Source: Calcarisporiella thermophila CBS 279.70 | Taxonomy: Eukaryota; Calcarisporiellomycota | Length of the DNA: 64,000 nt | Assembly (NCBI RefSeq): GCF_041956535.1 | Contig: NW_027192198.1 | Span: forward strand, 442,714 to 506,713 | Direction: 5' to 3' | Part shown: piece by piece, positions 46,301-58,912 of the stretch | Layout: each line of letters opens with the position of its first letter | Numbering within the stretch: the stretch's first letter is position 1 | Made by a program: the position numbers and the translations under genes | The notes under the pieces: generated by a model | What the model saw: the letters and a program-made list of their open reading frames with translations, nothing else | What the model was told of the DNA's origin: nothing | Databases searched by the model: none

Positions 46301-49300
46301 TCATGATTGTTCTCCTGCTCCTTCCGGTTCGGCTTTCACTTCCTGTGGAATATCGGATCGTTCTTCCGCCACATTTCCTTGTACTTGTGACTTTCCCGAT
46401 GATTCGGCGGAGAGAGGATTAGAGGGGTGTGTAACTGAAGCTTTTTCTTGTTCCTCGTTATTTTTCTCTCCTTGTTCCTCTTTGTTACCACTTTTCTCAA
46501 CAGACATATCCTCTCCAACGCTTTCTTCATTTAGAGGTACTTCTTCCTTCTTCACCTCAACCTCCATCATTTTGTTTTCTTCTTCTTTCTCCCTCTCCTT
46601 TTCTTCGGCTTCCATTCGCTGCCGCTCCTCTTTCTCTTTCTTCTCTTTCTCTTCTCTCTCTTTCTCCTCCAGCTCTCTTCGCTCTCGCTCTCGCTCTTCA
46701 GCTTGGCGTCTCTCAATCTCTTCAAGTCTGCTGGCTCTCCACCGCCTCCATCTCTTCACGCGCGAATCAGTCTCCTTTTTCAAAAATGAAATAGAAGGCC
46801 GCAAAGTAATGAAAAAGTCCTCTCCACCAGCTATAAAGGCAATACGATAGGTGTCCGGGCAAATTGCAAACGCAAGTTCATAGTTTGTTTGATGAGGAGG
46901 TTCAGCAGAACTTAAAGTTCTAGAGCGGTAAAAAAAAGGGATAAATTGTTAATTATATGAAAAATTGAGATCATTATTAAATTTTTTTTTACCGCTTCAA
47001 AAATGGACCCTTTGCAATGTTCAATTTTGTCTCCGTTGGCTGCTGAAGTACATAGTTGTTCAAGTATTGATTGAAAGCAGCGGAGTCTTCCAGTACTTTA
47101 TCCACAGTTTCTGACTCGCGATCCAAAAGTTGTACAGTAAGTACACCACAATTTCGAATCTAACACAAGCAAAATAGGTTGAATATCAGCTTTTCTAAAT
47201 GGGAGGGGGAGGGGCAAATCAAAACTCACATATTGAATATGATAGAGATAGCGTTCCCGAGTCGTAATTGATTTCTCGGTTGACCGTCGATACGACACTA
47301 ATCGTTCTATATGACTTGGGCATGTACTATCCTCAATTTGAGACCTGTATTGCTCAAACAATGTCCAGAGTTCTTTCTCTTTGCCAGTGCCGATTATGTG
47401 AGTCGTCTATTGTGCCAAAAAAAGTTAGATGAGCCTAGGGCTGAACGCAAAAACTATCACTAAATACCACTGAAATGGCATTTTCGACTATTCGTCGAAT
47501 ATAATAAAGGCAATATGCTCTGTTTCCAAAGATATCACGAAGCCGCTCTTCGAAAGTAACACTTCCAATACTACTCTGGAAGTAGCGAGTAAGCAAATGG
47601 ATCAATTTGTCCCGAGGTCCAGAGGCATCCGGGTGTTTAGCTAGTGCGAAAAAGAAGAAATTAGAAGATAAAATATAAACAAATATAATGTGCCTAATAA
47701 ACTATAAATTATAATGTATAAAGTCTACTAACCATTCAATTGCCGGTTCAAAACTCCTAGTCCTACTGCTGTTTGATCTGAAGCTGCGGAATACAGACCA
47801 TGTCCCCCAAAACATGCAGCGACTTCTTGTAGCCGTGAATAGATAATCTGAATATAGCGGATCAAACAGTAATATAGAGACCCGCTGAAGAGGTGGCGAA
47901 TGCTGCTGCGTAGATTATCGCGTAGAGAGTAACTCCGTGACATATCTGCATCATCTACCTGCATCGAGTCTCGCCCATCGGCCATTGCCGAAATTGACAC
48001 TTGGTCTGATAACGCCCCAGAGTCGTCAATGTAATTCCGTAGGAGAGCTTCGCGGCGGTAATCATGCGTATCAGTCCGTATCCGTCCAGTAGCAACTTCT
48101 TCTAACTCCGAGGCAGGTGATCTACCGTATTCCTCTTCGGCACCTCCAATTGTACCCCCACCGATTTCATCGTCGTCCCCCTCCTCTGTATCCTTCCTAT
48201 CAGCAGATCGATCTAAAAATAGCGTGAATACTTCGTTTAAGAACTCTTTGACTCGCTCTCTATCCGAGGTTGGTAGATCATCGTCTTTATCGGCGAAGAG
48301 AATAAGGATCTCCTGCACAAGCGCTAGAATATCTGTGTCATCCAATGTATAAACAATGTGGGGACGGTCTCGAACTGGAAGAGGGTAGGGGGAATTAACA
48401 CGCCGTTTTGTATAAGCGTTCTCAATCTCTTTCAGGAGAGCCTCATCTGTGACATAATGCGAGTCATGGAACTTGATGTTACTGCCTTGATTATCTAGTG
48501 CCCGATAATAATTATTCGAATCAATTTCCCGCCAGACTTTGTTCCATTCACGCTTAAAAACAATAGGAAAAAAAAGGTTACTATACCATAAGCAGGAAAG
48601 AATTATAAATTACATACTTGACTCCGTTTCCATTCTTCATCTTTTTGCCTTAATCTTTTAAGCACAACCGGAACTGTGACTGCAGGATTGTTATGCAGAG
48701 CATCGATAATCTCAAGCCCCGCAGCGTTCCCATATATTTTCTTTATAATTCGCTGATAGATCGTTCGTGATGGTCCGCCTAATCCTTCTGGTAATTTGAA
48801 CTGCCCTCGCTCCTCTGGGGTCATTGTAGCAATCTTCTTAGCAATGGGCTCGAGCAGTCCAATTGTGTTGAGATTTGCTTCTATATTAAGGTCATGCTCG
48901 TAACGCTCGTCTTCACATTTGTGAAGTGCAAGTTCAAACTGATTCTTTCTGAATATGAATTGATTAGCGCTAGTCCAGGAAGGGTGGACGGCCCAGTCAT
49001 TGTTCAACACCTCTTTGCAAAGGTCATCCCGGCCAGAGCATAAGCCATTGCGGTACTAAAAATATAGGTGAGTATGAGTATGAGCGAATTTATGCGAGCA
49101 AATTGAATATACCACCTCTGGTGCCAATAAACGATAGCTTGGTGTGCCAATTTCTTCCGGAACCACAAACCGCTCCTCCTTTTCCATCACAGTGTTCTCT
49201 ATCACAACATCTCGCTCTTCATATCCAACAAACGACTTGAACCAGTCAAAAAGCGCTTGATTGTCCCCAATAAATGTGCTCACATTTATCATTAGTGTGT

Positions 49301-51026
49301 TCTGGTCCATTTGATTCTGGCTAAATCTGTTTATAACTTTAAGGAATTCGTGATATGCCTGTTTGTTATTGATATGTCGCTTGGCTTGTTCAAAGAATTG
49401 AGTCTCCTCAAGCAGGCCAGGAGGTTGAGATGAGTCATCTCCGTAAGAGGGTGCCGATGTTCCATCGCCAGCCTGTTTATGATAGTGTTTTGAGCGCTTC
49501 TGTTTCTAAGTGAACGAAAATATTAGATGGTTTTTAGAAATTATGTATAAAATTGGCTTGCCTTGGTGGAAGAAAGGGCCTTATCTGAAACAGACGGGCG
49601 TCCCTTCTTTTTCGCACCTGAAGTAATAGCAGATGATCCAGGTGTTGACATATTTGCTGTGCCATTTCGGTGACTCTCTGTAGCAGGATATGAACCTGGA
49701 GACGTGAAATTACCAACAGGGGGAAACCGACCACCAAAATCTAAAAAGCATGTGAAATTAGCAATAGAATACAATGCCTTTAGCGAAACCATTCTTACGT
49801 GACTGGGAGACATTCCCTTGAGATGGATAGTTGCTATTAAAAATTGAGGGAGGGGGAAGCTGAGGTCCATGTGCTGAGAGCTCGGGCAGAAACTGCTTAA
49901 ACTCAGAAAGTAGATCGGGAGCCGAGTTAAATAGTATTTGAACTTGAGCATATACCTAAAAATAACAAAACAAATATTTAAAATATGTGTTGTACGCGTA
50001 TATTGATATAATCATTACTTCTTGGATAGGCTTCTGCTCCTTTTGATATGTCTGTAATATTTCTAAGAATTGCTTGTATGTTTCAGGGTCGTTCGAGAAG
50101 CGATTCTAATAAGGAAAGATGAGAGTAAGTCAATAGCCACTAGAAAATGCACTAGTAACATATAGCAGAAAAATACCTTTATCTTGTTAACATAATTAAT
50201 AGCATAATCAAATTCAACCGGACCTCGAGGTTGGCCGGATGAACCAACATGTTGAGAGGCTCCACTTGGGCCATGGTATGAAGTAATTGGCGCTGATGGA
50301 TGCAAAGGTTTGGGGGCTGAGTGGGACATTGTGCTTACCGATTGAGGTGGCGGTGGTGGCGGAGGGGGAAGTTGGCCATGTGAAGGAGAGTGCGAGTAGT
50401 TTCCAGATATATGATAATAGTGAGTCGGATGTAACGTGCTATTGTATGGCATCGGTCCCGCCAGATGCGTTTGGGTTGCTCCCTTAGGTGTGGTGACACG
50501 AATGATATCAGGAGAGTGAGGATCGGGCTCAATGCGATAGCCAGGTGGTAAAAATGTATTGAACCCTGAGATAAGACTTGGATGACCTTTAAATAGAGTG
50601 GAAACTCTATCGATTACTCCTGGAGTATCGATACTAGTAGAGTTTTATTAATTAAAGAGTGAGTGTTCGTCAAACATTGTTATAATAAAAAAGCATGCAT
50701 TCTTACTTTTGACTCTTGAATTCTTTCATTATATCCAAGAACTTGTTATATACCTCTGGCTGACCAGCGAATTGAAGCTTCACTTCGTCCAGATAAAGCA
50801 AAGCATCCTTCACATTTAATGGCCGGTGAGCCGATGAGTCCGAGTTAGGGTTCATAGGCATAGATTGAGCTTGCAGCTGAGTTTCCATTAGTAAACCGCC
50901 AGGTGTTCCAGGTAAATTGGGCTGTCGTGGAGGTACGGCGCTCATTCCAGCTCCTACAGGCGCCACTGCGGATGTAGGTGTAGCAGCTGTACTAGCTAAA
51001 TGACTTTCTGAAGGTGGGTTTATCAT
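46301..51026 (-). CDS. SIN3: Transcriptional co-repressor SIN3
   Basis: Twelve exons (50707-51026, 50177-50633, 50019-50105, 49799-49955, 49562-49740, 49116-49505, 48618-49055, 47733-48552, 47468-47640, 47230-47406, 46993-47159, 46301-46919), 1327 residues. SIN3 is the scaffold of the Rpd3-type histone deacetylase complex. Three paired amphipathic helix domains are visible: PAH1 (about 70-135, [16 protein letters not shown]), PAH2 (about 246-312, [17 protein letters not shown]) and PAH3 (about 425-495, [19 protein letters not shown]). The HDAC-interaction domain follows ([30 protein letters not shown]-like [14 protein letters not shown]). The C-terminal 150 residues are a Glu/Arg-rich coiled coil. 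The intron after exon 5 has a GC donor. ATG 51026 was chosen because upstream in-frame codons are not ATG. Confidence 0.95.
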
Positions 51027-51610
51027 CCGCGAAGTAGAAAAATTGCTCTGCAGTGAGCAGTCTGTATTCAATAAAAACACTCGATCGGAACTAAATAGGG
51101 CTATTTAAAAAATAGAGCAAGATAATAAGCATCAGTAAAATATCTTTGCAAAAGTGATGCATAAGAATCTTCTTCGGTTGTAATAACCTCTTTCTTGCCT
51201 ATCAATTTAAACGGAAGTTTGTGAAAGAAAGGGTAGACTTTTCAAAAAACCATTGCGCGCGAACTTTGCTCCCTGTGACTTCTCTCCTTCTGATACGTCA
51301 CCAGTGTGGCTTGTAAATTCATATCTGGAATTTCTCTTTATGCTCGATAATATTTTAGGATCGTTGATCTATAATTTTATATGCATTGATTTCACGCATT
51401 ATAGATTATATTGCAAGTTATTTTTTTCTCATATCAATCTTTATTAATCTACATTAGCATTTTCCAAGCACTCTCTTCGGCTTTTGGCGATCTTACATTC
51501 TCGCAGGCTTGAAGGAGATTGAAGGTTACAATATCATACAACTGATGAGTGCAATATATAGTTTGTCAACGCAACGTGCGAGCAGTTATTCAAGGATAGC
51601 ATAATACATC
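51027..51610. other. Intergenic, divergent promoter region
   Basis: Promoter region between SIN3 (-) and the deubiquitinase (+). No gene is seen; a possible 5' UTR intron acceptor for SIN3 lies near 51065. Confidence 0.4.
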
Positions 51611-54275
51611 ATGTCGCTTCTAAAATGGATGGTGGGAGCGGTAATATTTTTTTATTCTGTGCGTGTAAATCTATAAAGTTTCTCATTCGATCTATTCACG
51701 TAGTCCGCAAAACCAACAGCTAGCGATACATGGACTGATACATCAGAGAAATTCACCGGATTAGAAAATTTCGGAAACACATGGTGTTTACCTATTTTTT
51801 AGCTCCTTGCATCAACTTAAACTAATCTTGGCTTTTTAGTTACTGCAATTCTGTACTGCAGGCACTATACTATTGTAAACCATTTCGAGAGTGTGTCAAC
51901 AATTACCCCAATGCATTCATCTCTTTCTCTCTACCTACGCCTCAACCATCTACGCCAATTTTGTCTGCAACGAGTAATCAGCAATCTTATTTTCCTCCTA
52001 TATCGATGCCGCCCACAAATGTCTCTAAGAAAGATTTGGCGAGCCAAGGAAGTAAAAGTCGTTCATCGTTTGAAGATAAAAATGATACAAAACCACAGTC
52101 TGCGCCCTCGAAAATTATTTATTCTTCGGCAACATCCAGTTCAGCAACTCTTTTGGATACCGGCTCCGCAATGCACCATATTACAGTGCCTGGATTGGAG
52201 GATTCGATATTTCTCTCACTGAAAAATTTATTCTGGAAACTCACTCAGCAACGAAAGAAGCATGGCATAGTGGCTCCAACCGCTTTTGTGGCAAAGTTGA
52301 AGAAAGAAAATGGTGAGGAGGCCTTGAATATTAGATACCTGTTTTATTTACTCCTAACTCTATTATCTCACTTGATAGAATTATTCCGCGGAAATGCCCA
52401 CCAAGACGCCCACGAATTTCTGATGTATCTTTTAAATGCCATCGCTGAAGATGTTCTTGGCTATCAAAAGAAAATGGCTCAAGAGCACCAGCAGCAACAG
52501 GGAGCAAAGCCACCTATGAATACTATTTATACAAATGGCTTCTTAAACGGACATGCCCAGACGCATTACGCATCATCGAGAAGTTCTCTCAACGGTCGAT
52601 CGAGCGAAGAGAGCACAGGGGACTCAACTCCAAAACTATTGTTTGAGCAGAGCAATCACTCCGAATCAAATACATGGATCCACCAGCTATTTGAGGGAAT
52701 ACTCACAAATGAAACGCGCTGCTTAACCTGCGAAACTGTAAGTGTAGTTATGCTACGATAATGTGGCCAGTCTTGACTTCATATTCTTCTCAATTAGGTT
52801 ACTTGTAGAGACGAATCATTCCTCGATCTTTCTATCGATATCCAAGAAAATTCCTCTGTAACATCCTGTCTACGACAGTTTTCGGCAAGCGAAATGCTCT
52901 GTCAGCGCAATAAATTTTTTTGCGACTATTGCTGCAGTTTACAAGAAGCTGAGAAGAGGTAACGTTTTTTTTTGGATATTATTGGCCTTGTGACAACTCT
53001 TTTGAACCATCGAACATTGAACGTTAGAATGAAAATCAAAAAACTACCCTATGTACTGGCATTGCATCTCAAGCGGTTTAAATACCAGGAGCGACTTCAG
53101 CGATATATCAAGCTCTCCTATCGTGTCATGTTCCCTTTTGAATTACGCCTATTTAATACTGTAAGCTGCTAATTTTTTTGATTTACTTTTCCACCGCTAA
53201 TCAGATATCTGTAATTAGTCCGACGATGCTGAGGATTCCGATCGAATGTATGAATTGTTTGCGATCGTGGTGCATATTGGAAGGTTGGTGTTGGCATCTT
53301 TTTTTTTTTGGTTAACCCTCCTTATTAAACATTTATTTTCAGTGGGCCTCATCATGGCCATTATGTAGCTATTATTAAAACGGGTGGCAAATGGGTTCTA
53401 TTTGATGATGATACTGTGGAGGTAGAATTTATATCACTCTATGAATACTTTTTAAGTCTCCGTTATCATTTGAGCTAATGTCATTTGGTTTAAACTAGAC
53501 AATTGATGAATCAGAGATAGCAAAATATTTTGGCGACACTCCAGGTACTGGTTCAGGCTACGTTCTATTTTACCAAGCCACTGAGCTTGAATCCCTTGAC
53601 CCCTCCAATTCCACAAACTCTGAGCCTGCTCCGTCCGCTCCTGTGACACTCGACACCCCAAACGACAACCAATTTATACCACTACCTTCTGAGCCACATC
53701 CTAAATTTGCCTACCATGCGAGCAAAGAAAGGGCTACAAGTTATCCTCAGACTGAACTAGAAGTGGGCATGGCAACTGCTGCCACTGTTACGACCTCTGC
53801 TGCTCCCCTCGCTCCTTCCCTAGACATAACTACCACTAAGGATAAAAGTGAAAAATCCGGCTCCTTCTTCAATTTGCGGTCGCGTAGAAGAGATAAAGAT
53901 AAAGATAAAGAAAGAGAAAAAGAAAAGGAAAAAGAAAAACGGGCGGATGGAGCCACAGCCAGTGCAACCGAAAACGGTGATTTAAATGCAATGTCTGCAG
54001 CAATACCGGCAATTCCAATTACGGCAATGCCCTTAGCTGAAGAGAGGAGGTGGTTTGGACGTTTGCGAAAAGACAAGGATAAATTCAAGAATCTGAATGC
54101 AATGCCCGACCCTAGCAACAACGACTTCTTGCTCTCAATAGCAAACTCTGCCGCGGGGATTCCTTCGCTATCTCGCAGATCCCCCTCGCCCTCTAGAAGT
54201 AATGGCAGTAGCCGCAAAGGCGAAATGGAATTCAGAGCGCAGGCCGTGAACGGCTACGTTGGCGATTTTAAATAG
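51611..54275 (+). CDS. Ubiquitin-specific protease, USP12/USP46 (Ubp9/Ubp13, CreB) type
   Basis: Nine exons (51611-51640, 51704-51783, 51840-52312, 52379-52737, 52798-52958, 53028-53160, 53219-53283, 53343-53421, 53499-54275), 718 residues. The Cys box is [20 protein letters not shown] with catalytic Cys37, whose codon is split by intron 2. The family segment [20 protein letters not shown], the zinc-binding pairs CLTC and CDYC, and the His box [17 protein letters not shown] are present. A disordered, charged tail ([19 protein letters not shown]) follows the catalytic domain. Homologues work with WD40 partners (UAF1/CreC type); in Aspergillus the CreB homologue takes part in carbon repression. 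An insert of about 100 residues follows the Cys box. Confidence 0.95.
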
Positions 54276-54710
54276 ATTATCTAGTTATCATGAACTAATA
54301 TATTCCTTATTTTTTCAAGACTTTATTTTTTTCCCTTTGTTTACCGATTAAGCCTCTCCTCTATTTTGTGCTTTTGCATTGCCCTCCCCCTCTCCCTCCC
54401 CTCCTAATCGTTCTATTATCTTGTGCGCACCTAGACAGCACCGCAAAATGATAGCCTTCATTTCACGACGATGCTCTTAATGGATCATTAGTGTGAAAAT
54501 ATGAAAATTTTTGTATTTTATATGTGTAATTTCACATATCTTCATTCCAAAGTCTTGTCAAGGCGAACTATCCCATTTGTCTTTATTATTAAACACATAT
54601 TCACAAATATCAAAACAGAGAAAACTCCAGAAAAAAATAATAGAATTTCCCCTGCATGAAATCAAGCAAAAGAACAAAAATGTAAAAATTACAATGTTAC
54701 AGTGGTTGCT
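54276..54710. other. Intergenic between convergent genes
   Basis: T/C-rich 3' flanks of the deubiquitinase and UBR7-type genes. Nothing else was recognised. Confidence 0.5.
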
Positions 54711-56226
54711 TCACCGCCTCAGGCGCTTCTCCTCCAGCTTCTGCATTTTTCCTTCAAAAAACCCTTGGATATCCTCGCTCGTTACAGTCTTGCCGGACTC
54801 GACAAATGGTCGCAGGAATGTGCGTAATTGATCGCGGAGCTTATTATATGCGATTGCACCCTCGATGGCTTGGATACGGTCCATACGCGACAGTTGATTC
54901 ATACCAGCCTCAAGTAACGACACACCTTCAAAAAAAAGTAATCAAACTCAAAATCACATTATCTTTCTCATGAACGCCCTGGCTTACCCCTATCTTTGTC
55001 GAGTTCAGGCTCATAGGTCTGCTCCTCTCCGAGCAAAAACTCTATATTTTGCCGTTTATATAGAATCTTACACTAAATAGGGACAAAAATATATTAGCCC
55101 GAGCTTTAAATCACTGTTGAAAAGAACTACCTCATCACATTGGCAAAGTGTTGATCGCCAGCCTTCCTTTAAAAATAAATCTACCCTCCCGCTATCATCT
55201 GGATACTCGAATAAACCAATTAGTATTGCGTGTCAAACTCAAATGGTAATTCTAGGCATCCTACCATTCCCCAGCTGACATTTGTTCTGCAACTTTGCTT
55301 TCTTTATCGAGTAAGTCTCTTCCTCATTATTACAGCGCTTTCGTGAGCCCACCTCATCCACCAACTCGCTATTCGTATGCTTTTCGTTCTCCACAGATGC
55401 TTCTTCCTTTTTCACCCCATGAATATCACACTGTTCACCCTTTTCACTTGTGGCCTTCACCTCTCCATCGACATTAAATGAAATTCCTTCCAATTGATTT
55501 ACCTTCCCACCCGGAAGAGACCGGCCCCGTATAAATCGACTATTATGGTATCTCCGGAGAAAAGGATGCTCTTCTGTACATGTGCGGCATATATAGTCGT
55601 CAAAATCGTCTGAGGGAGGCATCTAGCATAATTTCGGAAATAAATGGAAAGGCGAAAAAACTACCTATTAGTATAAATATATATACCTCGCCGATGCAAC
55701 TGTCATGATACCAGTCCTCGCATACTATACACTTAAGATGGATACACTTTTATATACACCCGTGAGATTGGTCGACAAACATTCTGCAGTGGCTTACTTG
55801 ATACATGCTAGATGTTTCACTTTCAGGATCATAGATAGTGTTGCACCAGCAAAATCTACCTTCGAAGTTATGTCCATATTTATTCTCCAAGTTGCTCTCT
55901 GCCCCCTCTTTTTTGTCCAAGGTACATGGGGTCTTGCATTGCAATCCACAGTCGCAGCGGAAATGCCGCTTGTGGAAGAGCTCGACTAAATCATGATCGC
56001 CGTGACATGCAATTGAACAGCTGTAGCAAAAACCGGCTGGTGAAGATGCACCAGGCGGTGTGCAAGTACGACAGACGTAAACTGACTGGCGAATATATCC
56101 GAGGGAGTATGTGCACTTTTCAAAGTCATAGGGTAACACTTCGGCCGCCTCCCGCTCTTGAGCAAGCTGGGACTCGATGAAGTCAACGAGCGTAACGACG
56201 GTGTCTTGAATTTGGTTTTCGTTCAT
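54711..56226 (-). CDS. UBR-box and PHD-type protein, UBR7/Mlo2 family
   Basis: Six exons (55798-56226, 55687-55731, 55265-55622, 55131-55198, 54988-55072, 54711-54925), 399 residues. The UBR zinc domain is clear: CTYSLGYIRQSVYVCRTC, GFCYSCSIACHGDHDLVELF, HKRHFRCDCG. A PHD-like module follows: RFCWCNTIYDP, then CIVCEDWYHDSCIGE and YICRTC. The middle is charged; the C-terminal segment WRSTLCQCDECKILYKRQNI is also conserved in the family. Human UBR7 ubiquitinates histone H2B Lys120; S. pombe Mlo2 is the fungal relative. The acceptor of intron 3 was chosen so that DDSGRVDLFLKEGWRS stays in frame. Confidence 0.92.
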
Positions 56227-56460
56227 GATTGCTCCGGATTGCTCCGCTCACACTTGGCCTCTTACAACAAAAAATGTAAACTTGAAATAAGAGGGATGCT
56301 CGCGTATCTTAATTATTTCTGAGAAAGCGAGGACGCGAAAAAAAATTGCTGTGTGACGTTGCCAGAGATAAAAAAGTAAGGTCGACTAGAATACTTCTGA
56401 GGATCTCCATTAAAACCCAACAACAATCCATCCCTTTAATCGTGAAAGAGAAGCACAAAG

Positions 56461-57263
56461 ATGGTAATCCCTGCTGTTTATTATCTGTCTCGACTAACAC
56501 TAATTTTTCCAATTCTCATGATTTAGTCAAATACTCTACGTCCATATCTCACAGCAGTAAGATCGACACTCACTGCCGCCATGTGCCTAGAGAATTTCTC
56601 TTCGCAGATTGCCGAGAGACACAATCGTCCTGAGGTGGAGGCACAGTATGTGATGCCATGATAATTTACTGACCCATTACCTCGTAATAACATGAAAAAT
56701 GCTTCTGCGACAACCATAGAACAACTATAGAGGCCCTACTCAATCCTCTGGTCATCAGCCGTAATGAGAATGAAAAGGTGCTTATTGAACCGTCAATTAA
56801 CTCGGTCCGTGTGAGCATTAAGATTAAGCAAGCGGATGAGATCGAGCATATATTATGTCATAAATTCATGCGGTTCCTAACGCAACGTGCCGAGAGTTTT
56901 GTGATCCTGCGGCGCAAGCCTATCGAGGTATGTCGCCGAGAAGAAGGCACCAGAAGTTCGAAAATGAAAACGATGAAAGCGCATTTACATTTATCTGATT
57001 CAATAGGGCTATGATATTTCGTTTCTCATCACCAATTTCCACACAGAGCAGATGTTCAAGCACAAGCTGGTCGATTTTATAATCCAGTTCATGGAAGAGG
57101 TTGACAAAGAGATTAGCGAGATGAAACTCAGTTTAAATGCAAGGGCACGCATTGTCGCCGAAAGCTACTTATCACAGGTAAGCTCAGCTGTCTATCGTTT
57201 TTGCAATCTCTTAACCCGCCTTTACTTATTTTCTGTCGCTTTTCTTGGCAATAGTTCGCCTAA
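56461..57263 (+). CDS. ARPC4: Arp2/3 complex subunit 4 (ARPC4, p20)
   Basis: Five exons (56461-56463, 56527-56645, 56720-56927, 57007-57177, 57255-57263), 169 residues, the family length. The sequence is nearly continuous with known ARPC4: [114 protein letters not shown]. The subunit forms the core dimer with ARPC2 that nucleates branched actin, needed for actin patches and endocytosis. The first coding exon is only the ATG and the last is nine bases (Phe-Ala-stop). It is divergent from the UBR7-type gene (234 bp). Confidence 0.95.
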
Positions 57264-57438
57264 TATATGTTGTCTTGACGTGTTCCTTATTATTCCATCC
57301 CATACATTATCTTCTTTAGATGGTCTTTTCTCATCAAGGTCAAAAGAAATATCTCTCTCTATATATTTACATAACTGCGTGAAGAAAAAAGGCATACAAT
57401 CAAGAATGAGGCAAAATTAATTGATATTCAGAATAGTG

Positions 57439-57786
57439 TTAAGTCTTTGATGCATTCTCAAGATGAATCCATGGATCCTCAACAAATGATTTCTTGTAAT
57501 ACACCATTACTTGCTCTCCATCCTGTTCATCAACTATAGAAAATGCAGTAGGAGAGAGCGATTCACCCTCTCGATTTCGTTTCTTCATAGAAAAGCATTC
57601 ATTGTGAGAGTCGACTTTTATATATTAAAAATTCCCCATTAAATTTACCAGCGGATTAAAAGGTCTTCCCCCGCGTCCTCTACCACGATATCCCCCCCGG
57701 CTTCCAAAAGATCTTGTTTGTTGCCGCGGATTAGGCGCGATGTTCGATATTGAATTGGTGGAATGATCGTTCAAAGGGTTTTCCAT
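57439..57786 (-). CDS. Small RGG-box protein with EDPW motif, TTDN1/MPLKIP-like
   Basis: Two exons (57649-57786, 57439-57582) give 93 residues; neither is long enough to stand out alone. The N-terminal part has an RGG-type tract (FGSRGGYRGRGRGGRPFNPL). The C-terminal part is VMVYYKKSFVEDPWIHLE, which resembles the YFKPSMLEDPWAGLE motif I recall from MPLKIP/TTDN1, the protein mutated in non-photosensitive trichothiodystrophy. The acceptor was chosen so that KRNREGESLSPT continues in frame. The family call is tentative. Confidence 0.65.
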
Positions 57787-58912
57787 ATTTTACTCTTCAG
57801 TGGTTGGGGACGAGAATATAAAAAATCAAAAATTGCCTCTTCTGACTTAATATGTGAGTGTCCCAAGAGCTGAATCGATGTGTAAAGTTCGCGTCGAAAT
57901 GAATTCATCCCATACATCGAATATGTACAAATACAAATGACCATCATATAAATATGAGAAAGGATTAGTCAAGGGACTTGAAAAAAATACATCTTTAATC
58001 AACAGCATGTTGTAGGATTTTGCCCTTGGCTTTATGGTAAGTTCACATAGTTTTGCGTGCTCTTACATTGTCTCAAAGACAAACAGAGCATATTTCGAGC
58101 CTAGCTTATTACGCGTTTGGTTAACATTATTTTAAATCGTGTCTCAAACATAAGGAAATTCAGCATCTGAAATCTCCAGCAATTGCAATTAATACTCTTT
58201 ATTGAGTGTGTTAACATGTGTAGAGAATCTTTCCTTTTAACACTAGCAATATTCAAACCAGAATACTTGGATACCCGAGGTAATACCTACAATAGCAGAA
58301 CAACCTTCGATTAATATTAAGATGCTCTCAGCAATATTGAAATAAAAAAAATGAATAATGGGTATGGATCAGATATAATCTACTATCTATTCCCAAACAT
58401 AAATCTTCATATAAGCAATCGGTTGTCCCTATGCTTTTGATCATCATTCCAACCCAGATTAAGAGAATATTAGTGAAAGTACCAACCTCTAATTCTTTAT
58501 AAATTGTCTGAAAACTCCAGATTGGATACTATAGCTATCTATTGCTGCACGTAATTTCGTTCATCAACTAATCCACCCTAGTGATGAAACTCGATACTAA
58601 ATAAGTGAGTGAAAATAAGAAAGAGAAAGAAAAGAAAGAGAAGATAAGTTCAAAATAAAATGTCGAGCTCACTATTTAAGCTTGCGCTTTTGTTTACTGT
58701 GACTGCATGTTTAAATGCTTAGATATATTTGACTTGATATATTTGCCGCTTGGATCCTACTATATAGATCGACAAAATGTGTATGTGAAATAGGAGATCA
58801 TTTAGCCTACAGAAAAGAGATCACTCACTTGAAAGCATGGTTAAATTAGAAACGGTTCTCCCCACGTGATATGGACCTAAGTCTCTACTGATAAAACCCA
58901 CTCTATATCCAT
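57787..58912. other. Intergenic, AT-rich
   Basis: No gene is seen. A purine-rich run (about 58613-58647, AAGAAAGAGAAAGAAAAG and similar) is the only low-complexity feature. Confidence 0.5.

Noticed and set aside
46482-46850. Ser/Phe-rich open frame on the plus strand
   Set aside because: It is the shadow of the Glu/Arg-rich coiled coil of SIN3.
53747-54217. Open frame of 156 codons on the minus strand
   Set aside because: It lies opposite the well-supported tail of the deubiquitinase and has only low-complexity sequence.
58611-58650. GAAA-rich run as a possible mobile element tail
   Set aside because: No target duplication, reverse transcriptase or repeat partner was seen; it is simple purine-rich sequence.
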